A DNA stretch of 42,222 nt from Bacteroidota bacterium (GTDB lineage: Bacteria > Bacteroidota > Bacteroidia > NS11-12g > UBA955), in contig CAUJCT010000036.1 of the NCBI GenBank assembly GCA_963169345.1, forward strand, positions 1 through 42,222. The letters are read 5' to 3'. Both the position numbers and the translations under genes were made by a program. The notes below the pieces were generated by a model. That model did no database searches. It was not told the origin of the DNA and saw nothing but the letters and a program-made list of their open reading frames with translations. Of this stretch, positions 18,001-24,944 are shown piece after piece (the first letter of the stretch is position 1; every line of letters begins with the position of its first letter).

Positions 18001-19265
18001 GACAAAACTTCTCACATAATGTTCCCGGATTAGGATTTATTCTCGGTTCTCAAGATGATCAAATAAGATACAATCTGGCTAAGAATGGTTCTTTAACCAA
18101 TGATCCTCGACTGATGAATTTCTATACTGAAAACAGCAGTAAGATCATCACAGGTAATGCCACAATTGAACCGTTCAAGGATTTTAGAATTCAAATGAAC
18201 TTTAATCTCAGTAGAGCAAGTAATTTACAATCATTGTTTAAGTATGATACCACTAACGGTTATGATAACTGGAGAGACCTCTCGATCAGAGAAACCGGTA
18301 CCTTCTCAACAACCGGTATATTCCTTAACACGGCTTTCGAGAATGTAAATGCTGATAACGGATGGGTAAGTGAAGCTTATAATAATTTTGAAAATGCCAG
18401 ATTTATAATCTCACAGAGACAAGCATTGGCAGACGACAGAGTATTGATTAAAGGCATAGACCCAAGCAATAAGAAGTTTTATTATGGATATGGAGCCAAA
18501 TCTCAGAACACGCTCATTCCGGCATTCCTGTCTGCATACACAGGCGTAAATCAATCGAGAGTTTCGCTAAGTCCGTTCAGAAATGTGCCTTTGCCAAACT
18601 GGAATTTGAATTACAATGGATTAAGTAAGATTAAAAAACTAAGCAAGACATTTTCTAATATCACAATTCAGCATCGTTATACAGGTACTTATATGATAGG
18701 TGGATACACCAGTAATTTGTTCTATAGTGAAGACTCTTTGGCAAGCACCGGCAGAGATCTGGTGAGCAAGTACAATATCAATAATGTGTCTATTCGCGAA
18801 CAATTTAATCCATTGATTGGTATTGATGTGACTACAAAATCAGGTATAACCGGTGGGGTTAAAATTAACAGAACCAGAAACATCACTTTGTTTGTGCCTA
18901 ATGCCAACCTGACCGAACAAACTTCCAAAGACTTTACATTTAATTTTGGATATAGAACCAGCGGCGTTAAGTTACCAATCAAGTACAATGGTAAAAGGAT
19001 ATTCCTTAATAATGACCTGCTGATGGATATGATCATAAGTATTGCCAATAACTATACAATAGTCAGGATGGTTGATCAAAACACCAACACAGTACAGGCT
19101 GGTCAAAGGGTGGTATCTATTCGACCAAACATTAACTACATGATCAATTCGAATATCAACTTGTCAATTTTCTATGACAGAAGAGCTTCCAAGCCACATG
19201 CTTCGAATGCTTATCCAACAGCATTGACAACTTTTGGTATCAAGTTAAGATACACCATTCAGTAG
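12018..19265 (+). CDS. sprA: SprA, T9SS outer-membrane translocon / gliding motility protein
   Basis: 2415 residues, matching the roughly 2,400 usual for SprA/Sov, the giant 36-strand outer-membrane barrel through which type IX secretion cargo leaves the cell. The signal segment is at about 20-42 (GVLWLFVLALCLPVFS). A family-typical N-terminal part follows (PSGSAELTFGGIFNTVRNPQYSARQQ; QFDFDQKIQLNVNGKIG...KYDTDATFDF), then long barrel and plug segments (LDDFEGAETTFDLR, WFNELRVTD) and a C-terminal strand ending KLRYTIQ. No frameshift is seen. No ATG precedes the signal; the start is TTG at 12018 or 12021, or GTG at 12033. It is monocistronic by spacing. The organism should therefore have a T9SS, consistent with two sorting-domain proteins in this window; gliding itself cannot be inferred. 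Confidence 0.95.
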   Translation: MLKIFVKTTHSDKRTLTRGVLWLFVLALCLPVFSTTGKAGSRNRWKSLMAILAEELVAETIEKSESEKKKLSTSDLVKLQDDVPSDTTKKSGSDSSKNDLIYPIKDNVGNDKPGYKNNIDFSDPSVKTIVEYNPVTKMYEEYKEVAGKKTLIRSMTRDEYMDYSAKEERKRYFDQRAKSNAGESGYNNKKGPSLISTPPILDKVFRGGLVDIQPSGSAELTFGGIFNTVRNPQYSARQQKTGQFDFDQKIQLNVNGKIGNALNLGIKYDTDATFDFDNQTKLNWVGKDDQMVRAIELGNVSLPLNGSLIQAGQSLFGIKLAIQTGKLKTTIIATQNKGQRTETTVNGGAQITNFSIQAHNYDQNRHYFLSQFFKDQFDGAMSTLPLLSTGVMINRVEVWVTNRSGNYENTRDILTLMDLGEYRPYNKTLSTGINQPYADNNANHLYADIVNNPNSDLIRQSKTCLDNMNQNFTNMQQGLDYELLTYARQLGENDFTVNQRLGYISLNTALNNDEMLAVAFEYTYNGQVYKVGEFASEVASTREDSKVLMLKMLKNNIIRTRLPMWELMMKNIYSLGSFNVNANDLVFNVIYNDDPSGADLNYMPVNNYPALSGGNPLVRVLNMDRINRQGESKPDGVFDALEDLTFQSKNGRIIFPVREPFGNYLRSKFNGDSLVANKYVFDALYDSTKWLAEQDVAHNKFFLKGSYKGSSSNEISLNALNVPQGSVVVTANGTRLTENVDYIVDYNAGKVSIINQGILQSGAVIKVSAESNSMFNIQQKTLLGARFDYAANKKLMLGGTILHMYERALTPKTNIGDEPLLNTILGFDASYASSSLLLTKLVDKLPFIQTKAESRLTAQGEYARIIPGMAKGQNNTRGVSYLDDFEGAETTFDLRLISSWKLASLPQYQPILFPEWNNLATDKRTWGYYRSKLSWYNIDPTFYRKDRYTPEHIANDVEMQSNHFMREISVNEVFPNKNIPQGAPNILPTLDLAFYPRERGQYNYNATDDFTSDGFFKNPVSTWGGIMRRIESNDFEAANIDYIEIWMMDPFVYNNSGTNKGKLYIDLGNISEDILPDRRKVFENGFNPKGVIQDVDSSLYGRVPVLPQLNNAFDNEPDSRQYQDLGLDGLNDDDERLYDTAYLNTLKARYGAGSKIYLDALADPSNDNYLHNRDPQYNVQLASVVSRYKKFNHLQGNSTLDKLDDGTPKSSTTIPDNEDINNDFTMNQTEDYFSYEISLSPEDLEIGKGFVTDVSEVEKTLKNGKKEKIKWIQIKVPIREYTRAVGNISDFKSIRFMRVYMKGFSDSTILRFAQMQLVRADWRRYLNSLTKPGAVVPLDPTDNTTFVVSTVNIEENGKRQPVRYVEPPGISRVRDPASQNFVQQNEQSLSLRVCNLKGGDSRAAYKTTNFDIRNYKNLKMFVHAEGENLKDGEISAFIRIGTDLVGNYYEYEIPLKITPDGTYDASSIWYTQNEFDFGLADLFNAKNLRSESNVQLTRPFSYFNGKGHKITVLGLPDLSNIRVIMLGIRNNTDNPKCGEVWFNELRVTDITNKGGWATTGRVVAQLADFATLSASGNISTIGFGGIDKRLNERNLSDNYQYDLSSSFELGKFFPQKAGFNIPMYIGYSGTIIRPKFNPLNPDIELKTSVERLPQDQRKAVLKAAEDFNSRYSINFTNVRKNPSGTGKPMPWSISNFNLTYSYIHVQKRNIQIEDQFSKTYHGSVGYAYSPQSRPWEPFKFVKSKHLKFIKDFNIRPLPQNILVRMDVDRYYSEFLARNNDLFKQLTPRLYDKNFTMQRVYNVNYPITKSLKLDYSATVNARIEEPFGALNTEEKRDSVRKDFYNFGRMRDFNQIANFNYTVPFDKIGILNWISTTVRYSANYGWTQAPPSYGSLGNTIQNSREITVNSQLNMVSLYNKIPFLKKINSGTAKKKNPKSSEPAEAGSAATSKSKNERQTVGTGLLRGIMMLRNISINYTERNGIMLPGFNHTIDYFGQNFSHNVPGLGFILGSQDDQIRYNLAKNGSLTNDPRLMNFYTENSSKIITGNATIEPFKDFRIQMNFNLSRASNLQSLFKYDTTNGYDNWRDLSIRETGTFSTTGIFLNTAFENVNADNGWVSEAYNNFENARFIISQRQALADDRVLIKGIDPSNKKFYYGYGAKSQNTLIPAFLSAYTGVNQSRVSLSPFRNVPLPNWNLNYNGLSKIKKLSKTFSNITIQHRYTGTYMIGGYTSNLFYSEDSLASTGRDLVSKYNINNVSIREQFNPLIGIDVTTKSGITGGVKINRTRNITLFVPNANLTEQTSKDFTFNFGYRTSGVKLPIKYNGKRIFLNNDLLMDMIISIANNYTIVRMVDQNTNTVQAGQRVVSIRPNINYMINSNINLSIFYDRRASKPHASNAYPTALTTFGIKLRYTIQ

Positions 19266-19524
19266 GCTGTTGCATTAGACATTAAATAGATTTCAGAACT
19301 GTAAACTTCATTTTCTCGAGTTTGAAGAGTCATTTGCTTTGTCAGTAAAGTGTCATATTATTTTGTGGAATGTAGCTCGTTAATTTTGTTTAAGAAATAT
19401 GTTATTTTTTAGAACTGGTTAATTATCAAAAGCATAGATGAAGGTATTATTTTTGTAGACGAACGGAATTATTATATCGACGAAGGTTTATAGACTATTT
19501 TACATGTTGGGTAAAAAAAAGTAA
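19266..19524. other. Intergenic region after sprA, no gene seen
   Basis: The gap between sprA and the next gene is 311 nt (19266-19576). It is AT-rich, with no open frame of note and no convincing terminator hairpin after sprA. Its only recognisable element is the promoter at 19525-19554. Confidence 0.5.
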
Positions 19525-19554
19525 TTGTTTAAACAAGGTAAGTTGATATATTCG
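19525..19554 (+). promoter_or_regulatory. Promoter TTG-N19-TATATTCG
   Basis: TTG at 19525-19527 and TATATTCG at 19547-19554 are separated by 19 nt, the spacing expected for the Bacteroidota primary sigma factor. This is one of the clearest two-part promoters in the window. It drives the arylsulfotransferase-like gene 22 nt downstream. Confidence 0.6.
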
Positions 19555-19576
19555 TAAAATAATAAACGAACCATTT

Positions 19577-22234
19577 ATGCTCTTTTTCCATCATGTAAGT
19601 AGAAAATTCTTGTTTTCTATCATTTTCCTTGGCCTCGTATTCTTAAATTTCAGTAACATTTATTCTCAGAAGACTTTTGGATTAATAAAGAAAGTCAATG
19701 GTAATGACGAAAACGGATATGTTCTGTTTTCTCCTTTAAATTGTGATACCACTTATCTCATTAATAAGTGCGGTCAGAAAGTTCATTATTGGGTCAGCGA
19801 TTATGCGCCCGGGATGGCATTGTATTTGTTGCCTAACGGTCATTTATTGAAATCGGGTACTTATACGGATACTGCTTTCGGAGCAGCAGGAGGAAGAGGT
19901 GGTATCATAGAAGAATTTGACTGGGATAATAATTTAATCTGGCGTTATAAAATTTTCAATGATTCTTTATGTCAGCATCATGATATTAAACCAATGCCCA
20001 ATGGCAATGTTTTGGTGCTTGCCTGGCATTCTATCAGTAAATCAAAGGCAATATCACTCGGACGAAGAAGCCAGACTTTTGCCAACAATCAAAATGAACT
20101 ATGGGGTGAACGTATCATCGAATTGAAACCTATTGGAGCTGATAGTGCCGAAGTTGTATGGCAATGGGATTTATTCGATCACATTGTTCAGGATCAGGAT
20201 ACATCATTACCAAATTATGGTTTCGTATCACAACATCCCGAGTTGATGAATATTAATTACGCATTAACAATGCAAACTGCAGACTGGATACATGCTAACA
20301 GCATTGATTACAATCCTAAGTTGGATCAGATCATTATAAATTCTCACAATATATCAGAGTTTTGGATCATAGATCACAGCACAACTATGCAGGAAGCAGC
20401 CTCGCACAAAGGCGGTAAATTTGATAAAGGCGGAGATTTTTTATATAGGTGGGGCAATCCTCAAGCCTATAATATGGGATCTTCTCAAGATAGGAAGTTG
20501 TTTAGACAGCACAATGCTCATTGGATAGCAGGTGGTTTACGTGACTCAGGAAGTATCATGCTCTTCAATAATGGATGGGACAGGGATACAGCTTATTCAA
20601 CAGTTGAAGTTATTGAAACGCCGGTGTTATCCAATGGGTCTTATGTGCAAAATTTGCCTTTTGGTCCCAGTGCCGCTAAATGGATTTACAAAGATTCAAT
20701 TCCTAAAAACTTTTATTCTCAGATTATCTCCGGTGCCGAACGCTTACCGAATGGTAATACCATTATTTGCAGCGGGGTTCAGGGATTGTTTTTTGAAGTA
20801 ACACCACAAAAGAAAATCGTTTGGAAATATAAAAATCCAATCTCCGGTACAATTGTCAGGTCTGATGGTACCAATAGCAATAATTCTGTTTTCAGAGCAT
20901 CATTTTACCCTTCCACTTATTCAGCATTCAATGGAAAATCATTGGTCGGTATGGGTGTACTCGAACGCAATTCTCAACCTTATTCATGTATTTACGAGTC
21001 AGTGCCTCCATCTGTAGTTTCTGTCTTACCTGCAAATAATGCCACTCGGGTGAGTATCGATTCCACATTGCATATCAAAATGTCGGAAGCTGTTCTAAGA
21101 TACAATGCCAATATCACCATTTATGTGGACGGTTTTCAATTCGAAACCATCAATACAAATAGCGACTTAGTGAAATACAACAACAAAGACATCAGTATAA
21201 AACACGCGAGAAAATTCCCTTATAATGCGAGAGTATGTGTCAAAGTACCGGTAAAATTTGCCAGAGACTCATCCTTCAATTATACCATTGCAGGAATTGA
21301 TACACTACAATGGCATTTTAATACAGAAAAATCCGCTCCATATATCACTTACATCTCTCCTGATAGCAGTGCTATGCATGTTAGTACTGACCCAAAACCT
21401 TATTTGTTGTTTAATACTAAAGTGAAAAAAGCTGCAGGTGGAGGATTCACAATTTATGAAAACGGGTCTGTCAAAGAATTTATTCCGATTGCTTCAAATA
21501 GAATCAAAATCAGCGGAAATGTGGTAGAATTACTCAATACAAAATTCAATTATAGTAAGACCGTTATCATTACAGCCGATACCTGCCTCGAAGACACAAT
21601 GGGTTACAATATGTTGCCTTTGGCCTACGGCAGATGGATTTTTGATGTGGTGGATCAGCCACAGGTACTGACTTTAATTCCGGGTGTAGGTGAAACGGAT
21701 GTAGACCCAAAATCAAAATTGAAAATTGTTTTCGACAGATATATGAGAGTAGACAGTGTTCTGCCAGTTGAAATTTATGTCAACAATATGCTGTACTCTA
21801 CCATCAATTTAAATTCATCGGAAGTCGAATCCGGAGGAACAGAACTGGTAATAACAATCCCTAATGGTTTACCTGCCCACTCCGACATTGCAATCGGAAT
21901 ACCGGCTTATGCACTAAAGGATAATTACAACACCTGGTTTCAAGGCGTTAACAGTTCCATTTGGACATTCAAAACCGGAGCGAAATCATCTATAAATATT
22001 GAGAATACAACTGATATAAACTTATATCCTAATCCTTGTAAGGATATAGTCAATATTGAATCTGCCAATGAAATAGTACAGATTCAATTAATAGATGTTT
22101 ATGGTAAAATGTATACTTTACCACTCTCTAGAATTTCTGATACACTTTACAACCTGGATGTTGCCGAATTACCTGCGGGCATTTATGTAATCTGTATTGG
22201 AGATAAGCTTTCAATAAAATTGATAAAATTGTAA
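19577..22234 (+). CDS. T9SS-secreted arylsulfotransferase-like protein with Ig-like domains
   Basis: 885 residues. Signal peptide about 1-31. Residues about 32-470 form a beta-propeller with the arylsulfotransferase (ASST) pattern of repeated tryptophan/aspartate blades: GIIEEFDWDNNLIWRYKI, HHDIKPMPNGNVLVLAWH, WIHANSIDYNPKLDQIIINSHNISEFWIIDHST, ERLPNGNTIICSGVQGLFFEVTP. Three Big_5-type Ig-like modules follow (about 480-800; PPSVVSVLPANNATRVSIDS and relatives). A type A sorting domain ends the protein (LYPNPCKDIVNIES...LPAGIYVICIGD). The family transfers sulfate between phenolic compounds; whether this one is active is unknown. It is expected at the cell surface or outside, exported through SprA, its upstream neighbour. 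Confidence 0.85.
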   Translation: MLFFHHVSRKFLFSIIFLGLVFLNFSNIYSQKTFGLIKKVNGNDENGYVLFSPLNCDTTYLINKCGQKVHYWVSDYAPGMALYLLPNGHLLKSGTYTDTAFGAAGGRGGIIEEFDWDNNLIWRYKIFNDSLCQHHDIKPMPNGNVLVLAWHSISKSKAISLGRRSQTFANNQNELWGERIIELKPIGADSAEVVWQWDLFDHIVQDQDTSLPNYGFVSQHPELMNINYALTMQTADWIHANSIDYNPKLDQIIINSHNISEFWIIDHSTTMQEAASHKGGKFDKGGDFLYRWGNPQAYNMGSSQDRKLFRQHNAHWIAGGLRDSGSIMLFNNGWDRDTAYSTVEVIETPVLSNGSYVQNLPFGPSAAKWIYKDSIPKNFYSQIISGAERLPNGNTIICSGVQGLFFEVTPQKKIVWKYKNPISGTIVRSDGTNSNNSVFRASFYPSTYSAFNGKSLVGMGVLERNSQPYSCIYESVPPSVVSVLPANNATRVSIDSTLHIKMSEAVLRYNANITIYVDGFQFETINTNSDLVKYNNKDISIKHARKFPYNARVCVKVPVKFARDSSFNYTIAGIDTLQWHFNTEKSAPYITYISPDSSAMHVSTDPKPYLLFNTKVKKAAGGGFTIYENGSVKEFIPIASNRIKISGNVVELLNTKFNYSKTVIITADTCLEDTMGYNMLPLAYGRWIFDVVDQPQVLTLIPGVGETDVDPKSKLKIVFDRYMRVDSVLPVEIYVNNMLYSTINLNSSEVESGGTELVITIPNGLPAHSDIAIGIPAYALKDNYNTWFQGVNSSIWTFKTGAKSSINIENTTDINLYPNPCKDIVNIESANEIVQIQLIDVYGKMYTLPLSRISDTLYNLDVAELPAGIYVICIGDKLSIKLIKL

Positions 22235-22277
22235 TTACCGCTTCCTTAACATGAATTGAACAGCTTGTTAGGAAATG

Positions 22278-22306
22278 AGAAGGCCGGTTGTAAAAGACCG
22301 GCTTCT
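22278..22306. terminator. Bidirectional terminator hairpin between convergent genes
   Basis: AGAAGGCCGGT (22278-22288) pairs with ACCGGCTTCT (22297-22306) with one bulged G. It ends on the first base of the minus-strand stop codon. T-rich sequence follows on the plus side, but the run is interrupted, so termination strength is uncertain. Confidence 0.6.
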
Positions 22307-23832
22307 TATTTATGCAGTAGTTTGAATACTTTCAAATCGCGGTATTCCAATACAAATTGCATATCGACAAGTTGGTTGACTGCCGAATCCAGTTGTCGTT
22401 CATTGCTGATAAGGTATTGAGGGTGCGCTCCATTGATGATATAATCCAGACGCTGAGCATCGTGTTCTTTCGAGTATCTGTGCCCTCTTAAATGAAGCAA
22501 ATACAGAATGTTGTTTGGCGTAGGATCATATCCGACAATAACACAGTTGTTTCTGTCAATATGGTGAGTTGCCAGCATTTGTCGCAGTGTGTCGTATTGA
22601 TTTGGTTTAACTGAAGACTGGTCCCAGTAATTGCCTTGAGTGTAGCGTTCCCTTAAATTGATGGTCCCGCCGTTGTTTTGAAAAAGGAAAGTCCATATAA
22701 CCGCAGCCAGGGCAAGTACCTTTAAATACCAGAACTTAGATGGAATTTTCATTGCTGCCTCAGCTAATGAAAGCCAGCTTAAAGTGAAGACAGGGAACAG
22801 ACAGATGATGTAGTAATCATGGTATTTAAACTGTTCAATCATGACAAATAAGAATGTCAGAGAGCCTAGAAAGTTGAACAGAGTCAGAAACCAAAGTTCA
22901 TTCGAAATGAATTTCTTCAGAAAAAGGGATAGAACAATACAGCCAAATACAATAAAGATGAGAGGTTCAGAAAAAGTTTGTTGAGGCCAGTTAGCCAGAT
23001 AAACCAGCCATGCTGTTTTGTATGATTCCCATGATTCAGACCAGGGGATACGCATCATGAAATACTGGTAGTTATGTGTCTGACCCAAATGTTTGCTCCA
23101 GAAATACCAGCCAACTGGAATTACCAATGCTATCAGCAGGCTGAAAATGGCCATTTTGCGATTAATAATCTTTATTCGAAAGGTAGGAACAAATGAGAAC
23201 AAAACAAGGCCACCAAGACTTAACCAGTGAATGGCATTGGTGGTTTTAGAAGCTATGGCTAACGAAAGTGTTAATATCATCAATGCCGACAACCATCTGG
23301 AAGTAAAGTTTGGCAAATATGCATGAGGTAAGTGCAATCTGAAAAACAAGAAAAAGACAAGGAAACTCAATCCTAAAGCGCTGATATCCGGAATAAAATT
23401 AGCAGCATAGAACATGAGTATAGGTGAGCATTGCAAAGTCAGTACAAGTAGGAAAGATACTAGATCATTCATTCTGGTTCGGAACAACAGATATAAACCG
23501 AACATGCCGATGCTGAAGAAAGTAAAGGATAAGCTGCGAAACCAGAACTCATCATAACCAAAGGTTTTGTAGAGTAAGGCAGACAGGAATGGGGTAAGCG
23601 GCAATTCACAGGAGACTATACCATCAATACATCTGTCTTCATTGACTTCGGGATAGAGAAATTTGAAATTGCCGTAATAGTAATTCTGAGCTAAAGAGGC
23701 TCTATCACATTGAGCACCTTGATGCACCCCTCTTGGCAATTCATGCAGATGTTCGAATATGCCGGAATAGTAGGCAAATGCGCACCAAAGGACAAAAAAC
23801 TTAAGCGTTATAAGCAGTCGTTTTTTAATCAA
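22306..23832 (-). CDS. GT39-like (PMT/ArnT superfamily) membrane glycosyltransferase
   Basis: 508 residues with about 10-11 hydrophobic helices. The first periplasmic loop carries GVHQGAQCDRASLAQNYYYG, whose Asp fits the GT-C catalytic position, followed by CELPLTPFLSALLYKTFGYDEFWFRSLS, typical of the PMT_2 family. A soluble C-terminal part (about 395-508) follows the last helix. Family members move sugars from a polyprenyl phosphate carrier to lipids, glycans or proteins; the acceptor here is unknown. The start is TTG at 23832, because a stop lies two codons upstream in frame. It follows the rhodanese gene by 3 nt. Confidence 0.78.
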   Translation of the reverse strand: MIKKRLLITLKFFVLWCAFAYYSGIFEHLHELPRGVHQGAQCDRASLAQNYYYGNFKFLYPEVNEDRCIDGIVSCELPLTPFLSALLYKTFGYDEFWFRSLSFTFFSIGMFGLYLLFRTRMNDLVSFLLVLTLQCSPILMFYAANFIPDISALGLSFLVFFLFFRLHLPHAYLPNFTSRWLSALMILTLSLAIASKTTNAIHWLSLGGLVLFSFVPTFRIKIINRKMAIFSLLIALVIPVGWYFWSKHLGQTHNYQYFMMRIPWSESWESYKTAWLVYLANWPQQTFSEPLIFIVFGCIVLSLFLKKFISNELWFLTLFNFLGSLTFLFVMIEQFKYHDYYIICLFPVFTLSWLSLAEAAMKIPSKFWYLKVLALAAVIWTFLFQNNGGTINLRERYTQGNYWDQSSVKPNQYDTLRQMLATHHIDRNNCVIVGYDPTPNNILYLLHLRGHRYSKEHDAQRLDYIINGAHPQYLISNERQLDSAVNQLVDMQFVLEYRDLKVFKLLHK

Positions 23833-23835
23833 TAG

Positions 23836-24441
23836 TTATTTTTTTGTGGGCTGAATTGGCACTTTTGTTTCGGAGATTTTTTTAATGCCACCATACACAT
23901 TTTTCACCAGCTGAAATCCATTTTTCTTCAGAATAGAAGAAGCAATCATGCTGCTATATCCGCCACCACAATAAACGTAGACCACTTTTTCCTTATCCAG
24001 TTTATCGAGTTGAGCTTCGAGATCACAGACCGGATAACTGGCGGCATCCATGACATGACCTTCATCGTATTTGGATGCATCTCGAACATCGATGATACAT
24101 TCTTCACGGAAATTGATATCCAGTTCAAATTCTTCAGGAGAGATACTGATAACCATATCGATTGGAAGCTGGGCATCTTTATATGATTTATATCCGCCTT
24201 TAATGAAAAACAAGTTGTTATAACCGATTGCATTGAGTCTTTGAGCCACTTCATAGTTGTTATCAGCAACTACAGTGAGGGCTTGATTTTTATCTTTAAA
24301 AATACCTTCAAATCTTTCTTCAAAAGGGCCATTTGTGCCAATATTGATGCTATTCGGAATAAATCCTCTTTCAAAAATATCGGGGACACGTGTATCAACA
24401 ATAGGGTAGTTAGGGAGTTTATCCGGGTCGATGAGATTCAT
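23836..24441 (-). CDS. Double rhodanese-domain protein, first domain lacking the catalytic Cys
   Basis: 201 residues with two rhodanese modules. The first (about 10-90; [23 protein letters not shown]...) has VVADNNYE where the active-site Cys loop should be, so it is inactive as a sulfurtransferase. The second (about 105-195; [23 protein letters not shown]) retains [11 protein letters not shown], with the nucleophile Cys. Tandem inactive/active rhodaneses are common and usually move sulfane sulfur; the partner is not identifiable here. It is cytoplasmic, with no signal. A TATATTTG box lies only 4 nt upstream of the ATG, so the mRNA is probably leaderless. It is first in an operon with the GT39-like gene. 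Confidence 0.88.
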   Translation of the reverse strand: MNLIDPDKLPNYPIVDTRVPDIFERGFIPNSINIGTNGPFEERFEGIFKDKNQALTVVADNNYEVAQRLNAIGYNNLFFIKGGYKSYKDAQLPIDMVISISPEEFELDINFREECIIDVRDASKYDEGHVMDAASYPVCDLEAQLDKLDKEKVVYVYCGGGYSSMIASSILKKNGFQLVKNVYGGIKKISETKVPIQPTKK

Positions 24442-24445
24442 GCTG

Positions 24446-24453
24446 CAAATATA
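24446..24453 (-). promoter_or_regulatory. -7 box TATATTTG, leaderless promoter of the rhodanese operon
   Basis: The minus strand reads TATATTTG, with only 4 nt between it and the ATG at 24439-24441. Since transcription usually begins about 4-7 nt past this box, the start codon is probably at the mRNA 5' end. Confidence 0.6.
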
Positions 24454-24537
24454 ATAAAGGAGAGGAACTTGCGGTTTAAGAAGGGATTGGAATATCTAAA
24501 TTTCGTCAATTCACTATGTCAATTCGCAAAAAGGTCT

Positions 24538-24545
24538 TATTTTTG
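24538..24545 (+). promoter_or_regulatory. -7 box TATTTTTG for tRNA-Ser
   Basis: A full TAnnTTTG match, 19 nt before the mature tRNA 5' end. No matching TTG is seen at the -33 distance. Confidence 0.5.
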
Positions 24546-24564
24546 CAGCCCTTAAAAAGGAAAA

Positions 24565-24652
24565 GGAGAGTTGTCCGAGTGGTCGAAGGAGCACGCCTGG
24601 AAAGTGTGTATAGGCCAAAAGCCTATCTAGGGTTCGAATCCCTAACTCTCCG
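24565..24652 (+). tRNA. tRNA-Ser (anticodon GGA)
   Basis: 88 nt. Acceptor stem GGAGAGT (24565-24571) pairs with ACTCTCC (24645-24651), and discriminator G is at 24652. Anticodon stem CACGC/GTGTG encloses loop CTGGAAA with anticodon GGA at 24599-24601, reading UCC and UCU. The long variable arm (ATAGGCCAAAAGCCTAT) marks a class II serine tRNA, and the T arm is AGGGTTCGAATCCCT. CCA is not encoded (GCAA follows), so it must be added after transcription. The 3' flank is a terminator that has been duplicated twice with tRNA-derived sequence. Confidence 0.97.
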
Positions 24653-24656
24653 CAAC

Positions 24657-24685
24657 AAAAAGCACGGTGGATACCGTGCTTTTTT
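24657..24685 (+). terminator. Rho-independent terminator of tRNA-Ser
   Basis: AAAAAGCACGGT (24657-24668), loop GGAT, ACCGTGCTTTTT (24673-24684), then one more T. It begins 5 nt after the tRNA. An identical copy lies 115 bp downstream (about 24772-24800). Confidence 0.88.
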
Positions 24686-24691
24686 GCGTTA

Positions 24692-24765
24692 GAGAGTTGG
24701 GATGAGAGCCCTCAGGGTTCGAGCCGAAGCGCAGCGGAGACCGGCGAAGCCAACCCCTAACTCTC
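24692..24765 (+). other. tRNA-like remnant 1 (74 nt)
   Basis: GAGAGTTGGG (24692-24701) can pair with CCTAACTCTC (24756-24765) in a 10-bp acceptor-like stem with one G-U pair. GAGCCCT-C-AGGGTTC forms an inner hairpin next to it. There is no anticodon arm or class II variable arm, so it is not a functional serine tRNA. Each repeat unit has a terminator upstream of this block, so most tRNA transcripts would stop before reaching it. Confidence 0.55.
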
Positions 24766-24806
24766 CGCAACAAAAAGCACGGTGGATACCGTGCTTTTTT
24801 GCGTTA

Positions 24807-24880
24807 GAGAGTTGGGATGAGAACCCTCAGGGTTCGAGCCGTAGCGCAGCGGAGACTGGCGAAGCCACCCCCTAACTCTC
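24807..24880 (+). other. tRNA-like remnant 2 (74 nt)
   Basis: The second copy of the preceding element. Its GAACCCT-C-AGGGTTC hairpin is fully Watson-Crick, where the first copy has a G-U pair; the other changes lie in the inserted segment (A to T, C to T) and before CCCCT (A to C). The acceptor-like pairing GAGAGTT/AACTCTC is unchanged. Confidence 0.55.
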
Positions 24881-24889
24881 CGCAACAAA

Positions 24890-24923
24890 AAAAACAGCCT
24901 TTCCGCAAGGAAAGGCTGTTTTT
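24890..24923. terminator. Strong bidirectional terminator with GCAA tetraloop
   Basis: ACAGCCTTTCC (24894-24904), loop GCAA, GGAAAGGCTGT (24909-24919), flanked by A and T runs on both sides. It ends the cysteine-repeat protein gene on the minus strand and any read-through from the tRNA array on the plus strand. Confidence 0.9.
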
Positions 24924-24944
24924 ATATGGAGGAAAAGTTTAATT

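Larger units (their letters stand above)
24651..24880 (+). repeat. Two tandem 115-bp tRNA-Ser-derived repeat units
   Basis: Units 24651-24765 and 24766-24880 differ at only 4 of 115 positions. Each contains the tRNA terminator, then a 74-nt block that begins like the tRNA acceptor strand (GAGAGTTGGG) and ends like its 3' strand (CCCTAACTCTC). Inside, the T-arm sequence AGGGTTCGA is kept but split from its partner by about 30 extra bases. A further start of the unit (CGCAACAAAA) lies at 24881. The array therefore grew by duplication of the tRNA 3' end plus its terminator. Confidence 0.9.

Noticed and set aside
24692..24880. Additional functional tRNA genes after tRNA-Ser
   Set aside because: The blocks lack an anticodon arm and a class II variable arm, and the T loop is interrupted, so they cannot act as tRNAs.
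24565..24923. A genomic island inserted at tRNA-Ser
   Set aside because: No integrase or foreign genes lie between the tRNA-derived repeats; the following gene is an ordinary T9SS protein.
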